Source of the DNA: Spongiibacteraceae bacterium
GTDB taxonomy: Bacteria; Pseudomonadota; Gammaproteobacteria; Pseudomonadales; PIVM01
Reading direction: 5' to 3'
DNA length: 13,673 bases
Assembly (NCBI GenBank): GCA_030618505.1
Contig: JAUXDF010000045.1
Span: 1 to 13,673, forward strand
Shown here piece after piece: positions 1 to 6,176 of the stretch. The notes beneath the pieces were generated by a model, which worked only from the letters and a program-made list of their open reading frames with translations, was not told the origin of the DNA and ran no database searches. The number at the start of each line of letters is the position of its first letter. The first letter of the stretch is position 1. The position numbers and the translations under genes are program-made.

Positions 1-122
1 ATGTATTCGAGATCGCCCTCGACAACCTGCTGGCAATATTTCAGGCCAGACGCCTGTGCCAGCACAAGCAGCAGCAGTTACATAAGCAATTACTGTCAGA
101 ACTGCTGTCATCAGACCAATAA
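1..122 (+). CDS. gmk: Guanylate kinase, C-terminal fragment (cut by window start)
   Basis: Only the last 39 codons are present, read in the frame that starts at base 3 and ending in TAA at 120-122. The translated tail (VFEIALDNLLAIFQARRL, then a Gln/Lys/His/Leu-rich helix ending LLSSDQ) matches the C-terminal helix of bacterial guanylate kinase, which phosphorylates GMP to GDP in the cytoplasm. The nucleotide-binding and catalytic parts lie upstream of the window. The call is strongly supported by context, because gmk precedes rpoZ and spoT in many Gammaproteobacteria. The fragment is short, so identity rests on tail similarity plus gene order. Confidence 0.85.
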   Translation, partial: VFEIALDNLLAIFQARRLCQHKQQQLHKQLLSELLSSDQ

Positions 123-207
123 ATTAGCTACAATGTTCGGTCGTAACTCATATTGCTCATTAAACGCAGCTTAAGGCAGCGTTCAACATTATTGGATTAA
201 AATTACC

Positions 208-471
208 ATGGCTCGTATTACTGTAGAAGATTGTCTCGACAAGGTCGATAACCGTTTTGAATTAGTCATGGTTGCCAGCAAGCGCGCACGCCAAATAGCC
301 ACCGGCGGCAAAGAGCCATTGGTCAAAGAAGATGGGGACAAGCCTACCGTTATCGCCCTTCGGGAAATCGAAGAAGGGCTGATCAGTAATCAAATCATGA
401 AGGATGCCGAGAAATCCGTTAACGAATTTGCCGAAGCTGAGGAAGAGCCTGCTGCCGACAACACCCTGTAG
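208..471 (+). CDS. rpoZ: DNA-directed RNA polymerase omega subunit
   Basis: This encodes an 87-residue omega subunit, which binds the beta-prime subunit and helps assemble and stabilise core RNA polymerase. The N-terminus MARITVEDCLDKVDNRFELV is the family hallmark, followed by the conserved ARQIATGG and the VIALREIEEG helix. The tail is acidic (AEAEEEPAADNTL), as usual. Length is close to the roughly 90 residues of the family. The start is ATG 208; no strong Shine-Dalgarno sequence stands out in the AT-rich leader TTGGATTAAAATTACC. The gene begins 85 bases after gmk and is followed at once by spoT, the standard order. A TACAAT at 129-134 could be a -10 element, but its -35 is poor. Confidence 0.97.
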   Translation: MARITVEDCLDKVDNRFELVMVASKRARQIATGGKEPLVKEDGDKPTVIALREIEEGLISNQIMKDAEKSVNEFAEAEEEPAADNTL

Positions 472-536
472 TTTGCACTGCTGCTTGTTACAGGTCACCC
501 TTGCCTTACTCTGGTCTAAAAACAGGCACCGCTATT

Positions 537-2753
537 ATGGAAATGGACTGCGCTGACACCGCTCCCGCAAAGCTGGCTCGCCAGCCAGCACAGTCCATTG
601 ACCAGCTCGCCGAAAAACTCTCGCTCTACCTCGATACTGATCAGATCCAACTGGTCAGGCGTGCCTATTATTACGCTGAACAAGCGCACGACCAACAACG
701 CCGCCGAAGTGGCGAACCCTATATTATCCACCCCCTTGCCGTCGCCTATATCCTTGCTGATATGCATATGGATCATCAAAGTCTGATGGCTGCCATGCTG
801 CATGATGTCATTGAAGATACCGGTATCAGCAAGGAAGCACTGGGGGAGCAGTTTGGCGAAACTGTTGCCGATCTGGTGGATGGGGTCAGTAAACTGACGC
901 AGATAAAATTCGGCTCCCGAGCCGAGGCTCAGGCAGAAAACTTTCAGAAAATGGCCTTGGCGATGGCCGAGGATATTCGCGTCATTCTGGTGAAATTGGC
1001 CGACCGACTACATAACATGCGCACCCTCGGTGTACTACGTCCGGATAAACGACGGCGTATCGCCAAAGAAACACTGGAAATGTACGGCCCCATTGCCAAC
1101 CGACTGGGCATGAATAATATCCGTATCGAATTTGAAGAGCTGGGCTTTCAAGCCCTGCACCCAATGCGGGCCGAGCGCGTGAAGGCAGCAGTGATGGCCA
1201 GTCGGGGTAATCGCAAGGAGATTCTCGAGAAAATCCGTACCGCGATAGCAAATCACCTCAAGCAGGAGGCACTTAACGCCGAAGTCTATGGGCGCGAAAA
1301 ACACCTCTATAGCATCTACCAAAAAATGCGCAGCAAGAAAAAATCATTTTCTAACATAATGGATGTTTACGCCTACCGTATTATTGTTGACAGCGCTGAT
1401 AGCTGCTATCGGGCGCTGGGCGCTATCCACAGCCTCTATAAACCAGTACAAGGCCATTTCAAAGACTATGTAGCCATTCCCAAATCTAACGGCTATCAAT
1501 CGCTTCATACCGTATTGTTCGGTATGCACGGCGTACCCATCGAAATCCAGATCCGCACCAAGGAAATGGATGAAATGGCCAACAACGGTATTGCCGCACA
1601 TTGGCTGTACAAATCTGACGACCCAAACAGCTCTTTATCGGGCAGTCATACCCGCGCCAGGCAGTGGGTGCAGGGCCTGCTGGAAATGCAGCAACGGGCT
1701 GGCAACTCGCTGGAGTTTATCGAAAACGTTAAAATCGATTTGTTTCCCGACGAAGTTTACGTTTTCACCCCTAAAGGCAATATTCTCGAGTTATCGCAGG
1801 GCTCCACGGCGGTGGATTTTGCCTACGCGGTACACACCGATGTTGGCAGTCGCTGCGTTGCCTGTCGTATCAATCGCCGGCTTGCACCACTAAGCGAACA
1901 ATTACAAAGCGGCCAGACTATCGAGATAATCACCGCCCCGGGCGCCAAACCCAACCCCGGCTGGCTGAATTTTGTTGTCACCGGTAAAGCACGTAGCAAT
2001 ATTCGCCACTTTTTGAAAAATCAGCGCCATACCGAATCCATCGAGCTTGGCCAGCGGCTGCTTAATAAAGCACTGGCCAGCTTGGGCAGCAGTATCGACA
2101 AACTCTCAGAAAAACAAATCAACCAAATTCTCAACGACACTGGCCACAATAGCTTTGATACCATCCTTGAGGATATCGGCCTGGGCAATCGCGTTGCCTA
2201 TATTACCGCTCGCCAACTAATGGATGCTATTGATCAAGCAGGCCAAGGAGATGCCCCCGACAGCCCTGAGACATCAACCAAACCTTTGATTATCAGCGGC
2301 ACCGAAGGCATGATGATCAGCTTTGCACGCTGCTGCCACCCCATTCCCGGCGACCCGATCATTGGTCATCTCAGTGCCGGCCGTGGCGTTGTTGTCCACG
2401 CCGAAGCCTGCAAAAACATGACCGAATTTCGAGAGAACCGCAGCAAATGTATGGCGCTACGCTGGGCAGATAAAGTAGAAGGGGAGTTTATCGTTGAGCT
2501 GCGTGTTGAACTCGAACAACAAAAAGGCATCATCGCTCTGCTGGCAACAAAAATTAACAGCCTGGATGCCAATATCGAAAAAATCAGTGTTGAAGAAAAA
2601 GATGCTCGCTTCAGTATCGTCCATCTGGAAATCACCGTACACAACCGCATTCATCTGGCGCGCATCATGAAACGCTTGCGTAGTATTCTCTCCATCGGCC
2701 GTGTTAGCCGGATCAAAAACTCAGCCAGTTGGCGAAGGAAGTTAAGCCCGTGA
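537..2753 (+). CDS. spoT: Bifunctional (p)ppGpp synthetase / pyrophosphohydrolase SpoT
   Basis: A RelA/SpoT-family enzyme that makes and degrades the stringent-response alarmone (p)ppGpp in the cytoplasm. Numbering from ATG 537 (738 residues): HD hydrolase domain about 48-195, with GEPYIIHP and the metal-binding HDVIEDT at 89-95; synthetase domain about 230-345, with YVAIPKSNGYQSLHT and EIQIRT; TGS domain about 400-462 starting DLFPDEVYVFTP; a CCHPIPGD motif; and a C-terminal ACT domain from about 655. The hydrolase motif is intact, so hydrolase activity is expected. In the synthetase loop the usual R-x-K-D reads H-F-K-D (H307), which is odd. An in-frame TTG at 501 (weak AGG upstream) would add 12 residues. 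I prefer ATG 537, because homologues begin near or after this point. The stop overlaps the ridA start. Confidence 0.96.
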   Translation: MEMDCADTAPAKLARQPAQSIDQLAEKLSLYLDTDQIQLVRRAYYYAEQAHDQQRRRSGEPYIIHPLAVAYILADMHMDHQSLMAAMLHDVIEDTGISKEALGEQFGETVADLVDGVSKLTQIKFGSRAEAQAENFQKMALAMAEDIRVILVKLADRLHNMRTLGVLRPDKRRRIAKETLEMYGPIANRLGMNNIRIEFEELGFQALHPMRAERVKAAVMASRGNRKEILEKIRTAIANHLKQEALNAEVYGREKHLYSIYQKMRSKKKSFSNIMDVYAYRIIVDSADSCYRALGAIHSLYKPVQGHFKDYVAIPKSNGYQSLHTVLFGMHGVPIEIQIRTKEMDEMANNGIAAHWLYKSDDPNSSLSGSHTRARQWVQGLLEMQQRAGNSLEFIENVKIDLFPDEVYVFTPKGNILELSQGSTAVDFAYAVHTDVGSRCVACRINRRLAPLSEQLQSGQTIEIITAPGAKPNPGWLNFVVTGKARSNIRHFLKNQRHTESIELGQRLLNKALASLGSSIDKLSEKQINQILNDTGHNSFDTILEDIGLGNRVAYITARQLMDAIDQAGQGDAPDSPETSTKPLIISGTEGMMISFARCCHPIPGDPIIGHLSAGRGVVVHAEACKNMTEFRENRSKCMALRWADKVEGEFIVELRVELEQQKGIIALLATKINSLDANIEKISVEEKDARFSIVHLEITVHNRIHLARIMKRLRSILSIGRVSRIKNSASWRRKLSP

Positions 2754-3133
2754 GCAACAAAGCCCTTATTCATAGCAGCCAGGCACCCGAGGCCATTGGC
2801 CCATACTCCCAGGCTATCAAGGCCAACCAGACCGTCTACTTCTCCGGACAAATTCCTCTCGACCCAAACTCAATGGTGCTAGTAGAGGGAGACATCACCA
2901 TTCAAAGCCGGCGTGTTTTTGAAAATCTCAAGGCAGTAGCTGAACAAGCAGGCGGATCATTGGCACAGATGGTGAAAATAACTATTTATCTCACCGACTT
3001 GAGCAGCTTTGCCGAGGTTAATGCCGTGATGGCCGAATATTTCCAGCAGCCCTACCCCGCCAGAGCCTGCGTGGGTGTTGCCTCTCTTCCCAAAGGAGCT
3101 GCGATCGAAATTGATGGGATTATGGTTTTATAA
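2750..3133 (+). CDS. ridA: RidA family reactive enamine/imine deaminase
   Basis: A 127-residue RidA (YjgF/YER057c/UK114) protein. The family hydrolyses reactive 2-aminoacrylate and related enamines/imines produced by PLP enzymes, working as a cytoplasmic trimer. Visible hallmarks are EAIGPYSQA near the N-terminus, SGQIPLDP, the VKITIYLTDL strand, and the C-terminal signature PARACVGVASLPKGAAIEI with the substrate-binding Arg105 and conserved Glu120. The GTG start at 2750 is chosen because GTGA overlaps the spoT stop TGA, GAAGGA lies about ten bases upstream, and length and Arg numbering then match the family. An upstream TTG at 2729 lies inside spoT and would add seven residues. Translational coupling to spoT is likely. 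No clear intrinsic terminator follows. Confidence 0.95.
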   Translation: MSNKALIHSSQAPEAIGPYSQAIKANQTVYFSGQIPLDPNSMVLVEGDITIQSRRVFENLKAVAEQAGGSLAQMVKITIYLTDLSSFAEVNAVMAEYFQQPYPARACVGVASLPKGAAIEIDGIMVL

Positions 3134-3272
3134 GATGTAAGCGGCCAGGGCGCGTAAATCGGAATTGCAATTCATGCCTGTCATTAACAACCGCTCGACG
3201 ACGCACCCAATCAACGCCCGCTTGATTAGTTTTTCGAAAATTGTTTCTTCAGTTTTTTGCATAAATCGAAAG
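3134..3272. other. Non-coding gap after ridA, before repeat copy A
   Basis: No credible gene. The stretch has a perfect 12-base palindrome (GAATTGCAATTC, 3162-3173) soon after the ridA stop, then AT-rich sequence leading into repeat A. A minus-strand open frame across it (3128-3325) has no family resemblance or ribosome binding site that I can see. It marks the junction between the conserved gmk-to-ridA block and the accessory island. Confidence 0.5.
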
Positions 3273-3398
3273 GCAGTAATTTCCACGAAGCGGACAGACG
3301 TCAAAAATAGAAAAACTCGCGACACTCAAAAAAGCAGCCATTACAATTGTTATTGATTCTAAGGTTTGGCGGCCTGCCTACACCATTAAAGCTACCCG
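3273..3398 (+). repeat. Dispersed non-coding repeat, copy A
   Basis: First of three diverged copies of one sequence, all reading the same way. Landmarks shared with copy C are AATTTCCAC, GTCAAAAAT, AAGCAG, GTTATTGA, TTTGGC and TACACCA, in the same order and at nearly the same spacing; by eye about two thirds of the bases agree in the best stretch. It carries no ORF. It lies between ridA and the vapBC pair, so it sits at the left edge of the accessory island. It could be a recombination site, a mobile-element remnant or a genome-wide intergenic repeat; the sequence alone does not decide. Confidence 0.65.
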
Positions 3399-3460
3399 AT
3401 TTTTCGTATTATTCTATAAACCTGATCTACCCCGCATTTTCAACAGAACCGGCTCTGGTT

Positions 3461-3895
3461 TCACCCTGCTTTCTTGAGGTATATTTCAATATCAGCATTC
3501 TTGACTGCCTTCAAGAGCTGCTTATCAAGTGTCGCTAGCGGCAAGCCTTCTCGAATAGCAAGCTCAAGATATGCTGCATCATAGCTGCTTAGCTTGTAAG
3601 CGCGTGCCAATGCCATCGTTCGACTAAATGATTGATGAGCCGTGAGAGAATCAACATATATCGGTAGATTTTCAAGCTGGACGATAAATCTCTCCACTTC
3701 TCCCGTGGTAGTTTCTCCGCGCTTTTCAGCTCCCAACAGCACGTTGGAAGCTTCTAAATGCCATAAATTTGGAACGATGGCATCCGCCTCGGATAAACTA
3801 CGCAATACAGATTCTGAATAGTTCTGATCAGATGATTTATTGCTTTCTAAGTGCCACCTCATAGCGACAGAATTATCAAGAACGAAATCAGTCAT
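3461..3895 (-). CDS. Type II toxin, VapC-like PIN-domain ribonuclease
   Basis: A 144-residue PIN-domain protein. VapC toxins are Mg2+-dependent endoribonucleases that cut specific tRNA or rRNA sites when freed from their antitoxin. The four acidic residues expected of the active site are visible: Asp7 in VLDNSVAMRW, Glu48 in WHLEASN, Asp106 in SSYDAAYLELA and Asp124 in ATLDKQLL. Length is typical and nothing looks broken, so an active toxin is plausible. The ATG start overlaps the antitoxin stop by four bases (ATGA at 3892-3895), so translation is coupled and the antitoxin is made first. The RNA target cannot be inferred. Confidence 0.92.
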   Translation of the reverse strand: MTDFVLDNSVAMRWHLESNKSSDQNYSESVLRSLSEADAIVPNLWHLEASNVLLGAEKRGETTTGEVERFIVQLENLPIYVDSLTAHQSFSRTMALARAYKLSSYDAAYLELAIREGLPLATLDKQLLKAVKNADIEIYLKKAG

Positions 3896-4131
3896 TTTCG
3901 GCCACTTTCCTTCAGTGCACTTAACACATCATCCGATATCTTATCTTTTTTTGCTCTCAATATATTACTTATGGCCGCCTGCGTTTTTAGGCCGTTGCTA
4001 GAACGACTTGGAATCACATCTGCAATGGGTTTTCCCCGATTGGTGATGGTAAACGCCTCTCCCGCCTCCACTCGACGCAAAATCTCTGGCAATTTGGTCT
4101 TTGCTTCATATGAGCCAATTTTTTCAAGCAT
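3892..4131 (-). CDS. Type II antitoxin, Phd/YefM family (partner of VapC-like toxin)
   Basis: A 79-residue antitoxin. The N-terminal part, with SYEAKTKLPEILRRVEAGE then ITNRGKPIADVIP, is the hallmark DNA-binding fold of the Phd/YefM family; the C-terminal part (about 45-79, KDKISDDVLSALKESGRK) would wrap the toxin. Such antitoxins neutralise the toxin and repress their own operon, alone and better as a complex. The start is ATG 4131 with CAGGAG eight bases upstream. It is the first gene of the two-gene operon, and its promoter is covered by a 34-base near-palindrome, which fits autorepression. Phd/YefM antitoxins commonly pair with PIN toxins, although many VapB proteins have other folds. Confidence 0.92.
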   Translation of the reverse strand: MLEKIGSYEAKTKLPEILRRVEAGEAFTITNRGKPIADVIPSRSSNGLKTQAAISNILRAKKDKISDDVLSALKESGRK

Positions 4132-4145
4132 GACACCACTCCTGT

Positions 4146-4186
4146 TGCGTTATAGACCAGTATACTAGTCTATAACGCAGAGTCAA
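4146..4186 (-). promoter_or_regulatory. Promoter and palindromic operator of the vapBC-type operon
   Basis: On the minus strand a -35 TTGACT (4181-4186) and a -10 TATACT (4159-4164) are separated by 16 bases, a strong sigma70-type promoter. A 34-base palindrome with 17-base arms (4146-4162 and 4163-4179) and a single mismatched pair covers the spacer, the -10 and the expected start of transcription. The arms contain GTTATAGAC/GTCTATAAC. Transcription starting near 4152 would give a leader of about 20 bases containing the CAGGAG ribosome binding site. The position is what is expected for autorepression by the antitoxin or antitoxin-toxin complex; that binding is inference. Confidence 0.85.
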
Positions 4187-4264
4187 TACATTAGACTAGG
4201 TATTCGGTCTATCTAGCCGCAACTGAATTTTGTAACGCAAGCAATCAAACTAAAAAAAAGGGCT

Positions 4265-4342
4265 GGCAGCAATTTCCACAAAACAGCCGGTCAGAGAAGG
4301 TAACAGTAAATCACACTAGCTGAAAAAGCAGTCATTCAATCC
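4265..4342 (+). repeat. Dispersed non-coding repeat, copy B
   Basis: The second copy lies in the gap between the divergent vapBC and higBA operons. Against copy C it shares GCAAT then TTCCACAA, CAGCCGGT, AAGCAG and ATTCA/GTTCA in order with near-identical spacing. It departs from copies A and C in the middle (no GTCAAAAAT) and lacks the GTTATTGA end, so it is shorter or more decayed. It is upstream of both toxin-antitoxin promoters and overlaps neither. The rest of the 4187-4399 gap shows no gene. Confidence 0.6.
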
Positions 4343-4399
4343 TGCACCCTAACAGCAGCACTTTGCAGTTAGGACACAGATCACGGCACCTATCACCGC

Positions 4400-4427
4400 T
4401 TGATATTATCCGGCATTGCCGTATAAT
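4400..4427 (+). promoter_or_regulatory. Promoter and palindromic operator of the higBA-type operon
   Basis: A -35 TTGATA (4400-4405) and a consensus -10 TATAAT (4422-4427) are separated by 16 bases. A 23-base palindrome (4405-4427, centre 4416), with 11-base arms ATTATCCGGCA/TGCCGTATAAT and one mismatched pair, fills the spacer and includes the -10. Repressor binding here would block RNA polymerase, the usual design for HigA-type autorepression. The -10 ends only seven bases before the toxin ATG at 4435, so the expected transcription start falls at or next to the start codon. Confidence 0.82.
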
Positions 4428-4434
4428 CTTAAGC

Positions 4435-4746
4435 ATGATATTCATAGAATCCAGCACATTTACCAAGTTACTACCGAACTACCTGCCTGATGATGACTAC
4501 CGAGGGTTGCAATCCTATCTTCTTCAAAAACCGGACGCTGGTGATATTGTCAGAGGCTCTGGCGGTGTGCGCAAGGTCCGATGGGCGGCATCGGGAAGAG
4601 GGAAAAGTGGTGGTGTACGAGTAATATATTATTGGAAAAAAGCTAATCATGAGGTTTGGATGCTTACTTTGTACGGAAAATCAGAACGAGCAAGCATAGC
4701 TGGCCATGTTTTAAAGAAAATTGCAGAGGCTATTGATCATGAGTAA
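4435..4746 (+). CDS. Type II toxin, RelE/HigB-2-like mRNA interferase
   Basis: A 103-residue RelE-superfamily toxin, most like Vibrio HigB2: MIFIESSTFTKLLPNYLPDD opens the protein, GSGGVRKVRW (41-50) supplies the basic catalytic patch (R46, K47, R49), GRGKSGGVRVIYY follows, and LTLYGKSE ends the core. The family cleaves mRNA in the translating ribosome. The ATG at 4435 is chosen because the protein then matches family length and the promoter -10 sits just upstream; a longer reading from 4363 would place the promoter inside the gene. There is no Shine-Dalgarno sequence before the ATG, which fits a leaderless message. The gene order is toxin first, the higBA arrangement, overlapping the antitoxin by eight bases. 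Confidence 0.9.
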   Translation: MIFIESSTFTKLLPNYLPDDDYRGLQSYLLQKPDAGDIVRGSGGVRKVRWAASGRGKSGGVRVIYYWKKANHEVWMLTLYGKSERASIAGHVLKKIAEAIDHE

Positions 4747-5026
4747 ACGTGATATCGGCGCAGAAATCCTAGACGGCATTAATGAGATTAAGGAGTTCAA
4801 AAAAGGGAATTTACCACTAAAAACATCTGAGCTTTCCGAGCCATCAGAGCCGAAGGTTATACGTTCAAAGCTGAACCTTTCACAGTCAGCTTTCGCAGGC
4901 TTGCTCGGTGTAAGCATGCGCACATTGCAAGACTGGGAACAAGGAAGGCGAAACCCTCAAGGGCCGGCAATCGCATTACTTCGTATCGCAGAGCAGCACC
5001 CGGAAGTATTTGCCAATTTACACTAA
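4739..5026 (+). CDS. Type II antitoxin, HigA-like XRE-family HTH protein
   Basis: A 95-residue antitoxin that neutralises the preceding RelE/HigB-like toxin and should repress the operon. The first ten residues (MSKRDIGAEI) and the rest of the N-terminal segment resemble HigA2-type antitoxins. The C-terminal half is an XRE/Cro-type helix-turn-helix with LNLSQSAFAGLLGVSMRTLQ followed by DWEQGRRNPQGPA. The ATG at 4739 is supported by AGAGG nine bases upstream, inside the toxin gene; the toxin ends at 4746, so translation is coupled. The antitoxin has its own ribosome binding site whereas the toxin has none, which would favour antitoxin synthesis. Confidence 0.9.
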   Translation: MSKRDIGAEILDGINEIKEFKKGNLPLKTSELSEPSEPKVIRSKLNLSQSAFAGLLGVSMRTLQDWEQGRRNPQGPAIALLRIAEQHPEVFANLH

Positions 5027-5080
5027 GTTGACTAATCCCTGCTATTCTGTCTAGCACCATTTAATTTTTAACCGACTGGC

Positions 5081-5117
5081 AGCAAGAGCAACCATGGCTG
5101 CTCTCGCTATCATTTTT
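5081..5117 (+). terminator. Possible intrinsic terminator between higA-like gene and recombinase
   Basis: A hairpin with ten-base arms (5081-5090 and 5099-5108, AGCAAGAGCA/TGCTCTCGCT) and an eight-base loop, followed after four bases by five T residues (5113-5117). It lies between convergent genes and could end the higBA-like transcript. One arm pair is A-C on the plus strand but G-U on the minus strand, so the stem is fully paired only in a minus-strand transcript, and there no U-run follows. I regard it as a modest terminator at best. Confidence 0.4.
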
Positions 5118-5742
5118 AGATCTCAGTTTGTTCGGAAATTTCCAACGCATCATCCACCTCAATACCGAGGTAGCGAACGGTACTCTCCAATTTCGAGTGA
5201 CCAAGTAAAATCTGTACTGCCCTCAAATTTTTAGTACGCCGGTAAATCAATGTAGGCTTAGTCCGCCGAAGAGAATGTGTTCCGTATTCTGCAGGATCTA
5301 GCCCAATTGAAGTAACCCAACCTTCAACAATTCTTGCGTATTGCCTGGTAGATACATGAGGAGATTTCCGCAATCTACTTGAGAAAAGAAAGTCTCCTCC
5401 CCTCAACCCTTCGCATTCTATCCAATCAGATATGCTATCTCGAGTTTGCTCCATTATTTCAAACTGGACAGGCTGCCCTGTCTTTTGCTGAATGACTTTG
5501 GCTCTTTTTGCAATACTGCTTCCGTGAGTAATATCCAAAACACGGATTTTCACCAAATCGCATCCGCGCAATTTACTATCAAGGGCAAGATTGAAAAGCG
5601 CCAAATCTCTAAGGTGCCCGGATTGCTGTAGCCGCAACCGAATAGCCCATATTTCTTTCAGCTTTAATGGAGGCTTTTGACCAACCAGTTTTCCTTTATT
5701 CCAGGGAACATATTTTGTTGCTTCATGAGTAATTTGATACAT
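5116..5742 (-). CDS. Short tyrosine recombinase (phage-integrase catalytic domain only)
   Basis: A 208-residue site-specific recombinase of the tyrosine (phage integrase) family. All active-site residues are visible: Arg59 in SKLRGCDLV, Lys87 in QQKTGQPV, His156 and Arg159 in HSLRRTK, His182 in LLGHSKLEST and the nucleophile Tyr191 in VRYLGIEVDD. The N-terminus (VPWNKGKLVGQKPPLKLKEI) marks a widespread family of short solo integrases that lack the N-terminal SAM-like core-binding domain of XerC or lambda Int. The start is ATG 5742, with AGAGGAA about six bases upstream; an open frame running back to 5868 has no such support. Pro163 follows HSLRRTK where I remember Ala in relatives, which could weaken the enzyme. 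Repeats B and C flank it. Confidence 0.87.
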   Translation of the reverse strand: MYQITHEATKYVPWNKGKLVGQKPPLKLKEIWAIRLRLQQSGHLRDLALFNLALDSKLRGCDLVKIRVLDITHGSSIAKRAKVIQQKTGQPVQFEIMEQTRDSISDWIECEGLRGGDFLFSSRLRKSPHVSTRQYARIVEGWVTSIGLDPAEYGTHSLRRTKPTLIYRRTKNLRAVQILLGHSKLESTVRYLGIEVDDALEISEQTEI

Positions 5743-5981
5743 GATGATTCCTCTTCTTGCTGATGAAGGGAATCTCATTATGCGCCCTGCGCAAAATAAA
5801 ATGGCAACAACACCGTAGAAGTTTACAACAAAATGCAGAGCAATATTCCTAGCAATCGTTAAAGACATATTTTATATCACTACGAATCTGTGATGATACA
5901 TAAATTGCCATTGCGCTGAGCACTTATCTACTTAGGAAAAGCGATACGAATTAGATGAACTAACTTAATCTCCACTCAGAC
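5743..5981. other. Non-coding gap upstream of the short recombinase
   Basis: No gene is supported here. The recombinase reading frame stays open to 5868 but without a ribosome binding site or family similarity. A weak inverted repeat (ATCAC 5876-5880, GTGAT 5890-5894) might be an operator for the minus-strand recombinase gene. I cannot place a convincing promoter. The stretch leads into repeat copy C. Confidence 0.45.
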
Positions 5982-6111
5982 AGTCGCAATTTTCCACAAT
6001 TCAGCCGGTTGTCAAAAATGAAAATATCTCTACCCTCTAAAGAAGCAGGCGTTCACTATCGTTATTGAAATTTTGGCAGCAACAGTCTGGTTACACCAGC
6101 ATCTGCCCGCA
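5982..6111 (+). repeat. Dispersed non-coding repeat, copy C
   Basis: The third copy lies between the recombinase gene and the end of the ThuA operon, at the right edge of the accessory island. It aligns with copy A over nearly its whole length through TTCCAC, GTCAAAAAT, AAGCAG, GTTATTGA, TTTGGC and TACACCA, and with copy B through TTCCACAA, CAGCCGGT and AAGCAG. It is in the same orientation as the other two. The outer copies A and C could be the ends of an inserted unit, but the divergence is far greater than expected for a recent insertion. Confidence 0.65.
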
Positions 6112-6154
6112 CTCCGAACTGTATATGCGACTCTCCCGCACACAGCCACTCATT

Positions 6155-6173
6155 AAAAAACAACTGAGTTGTT
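6155..6173 (-). terminator. Intrinsic terminator of the ThuA-distal operon
   Basis: On the minus strand, just past the ThuA stop codon, a six-base stem AACAAC/GTTGTT with a three-base loop (6159-6173) runs directly into a tract of T residues (6155-6160 on the opposite strand). The stem is short and AT-rich, so it may be a weak terminator, but it is placed exactly at the operon end. Confidence 0.6.
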
Positions 6174-6176
6174 GAA

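Noticed and set aside
982..1601. Several minus-strand open frames inside spoT
   Set aside because: They are antisense shadows of a strongly conserved coding sequence with no family resemblance of their own.
3128..3325. Minus-strand 65-residue ORF overlapping the ridA end
   Set aside because: No ribosome binding site, no recognised motif, and it runs through repeat copy A.
4363..4434. Longer HigB-like toxin starting at 4363
   Set aside because: The extra residues match nothing in the family, and the promoter and operator lie inside that segment.
5076..5086. ACTGGCAGCAA shared with 12088-12098 and resembling the start of copy B as further repeat copies
   Set aside because: Similarity stops after about eleven bases, which is too short to call extra copies.
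5743..5868. N-terminal extension of the short recombinase to base 5868
   Set aside because: The extension has no ribosome binding site or family similarity, whereas the ATG at 5742 has AGAGGAA at good spacing and gives the usual length.
3273..6111. Repeats A-C as integron attC sites with toxin-antitoxin gene cassettes
   Set aside because: The copies lack clear paired core sites of the form RYYYAAC/GTTRRRY and the folded symmetry of attC, the genes face both directions, and the recombinase is not an IntI (no IntI-type N-terminal domain).
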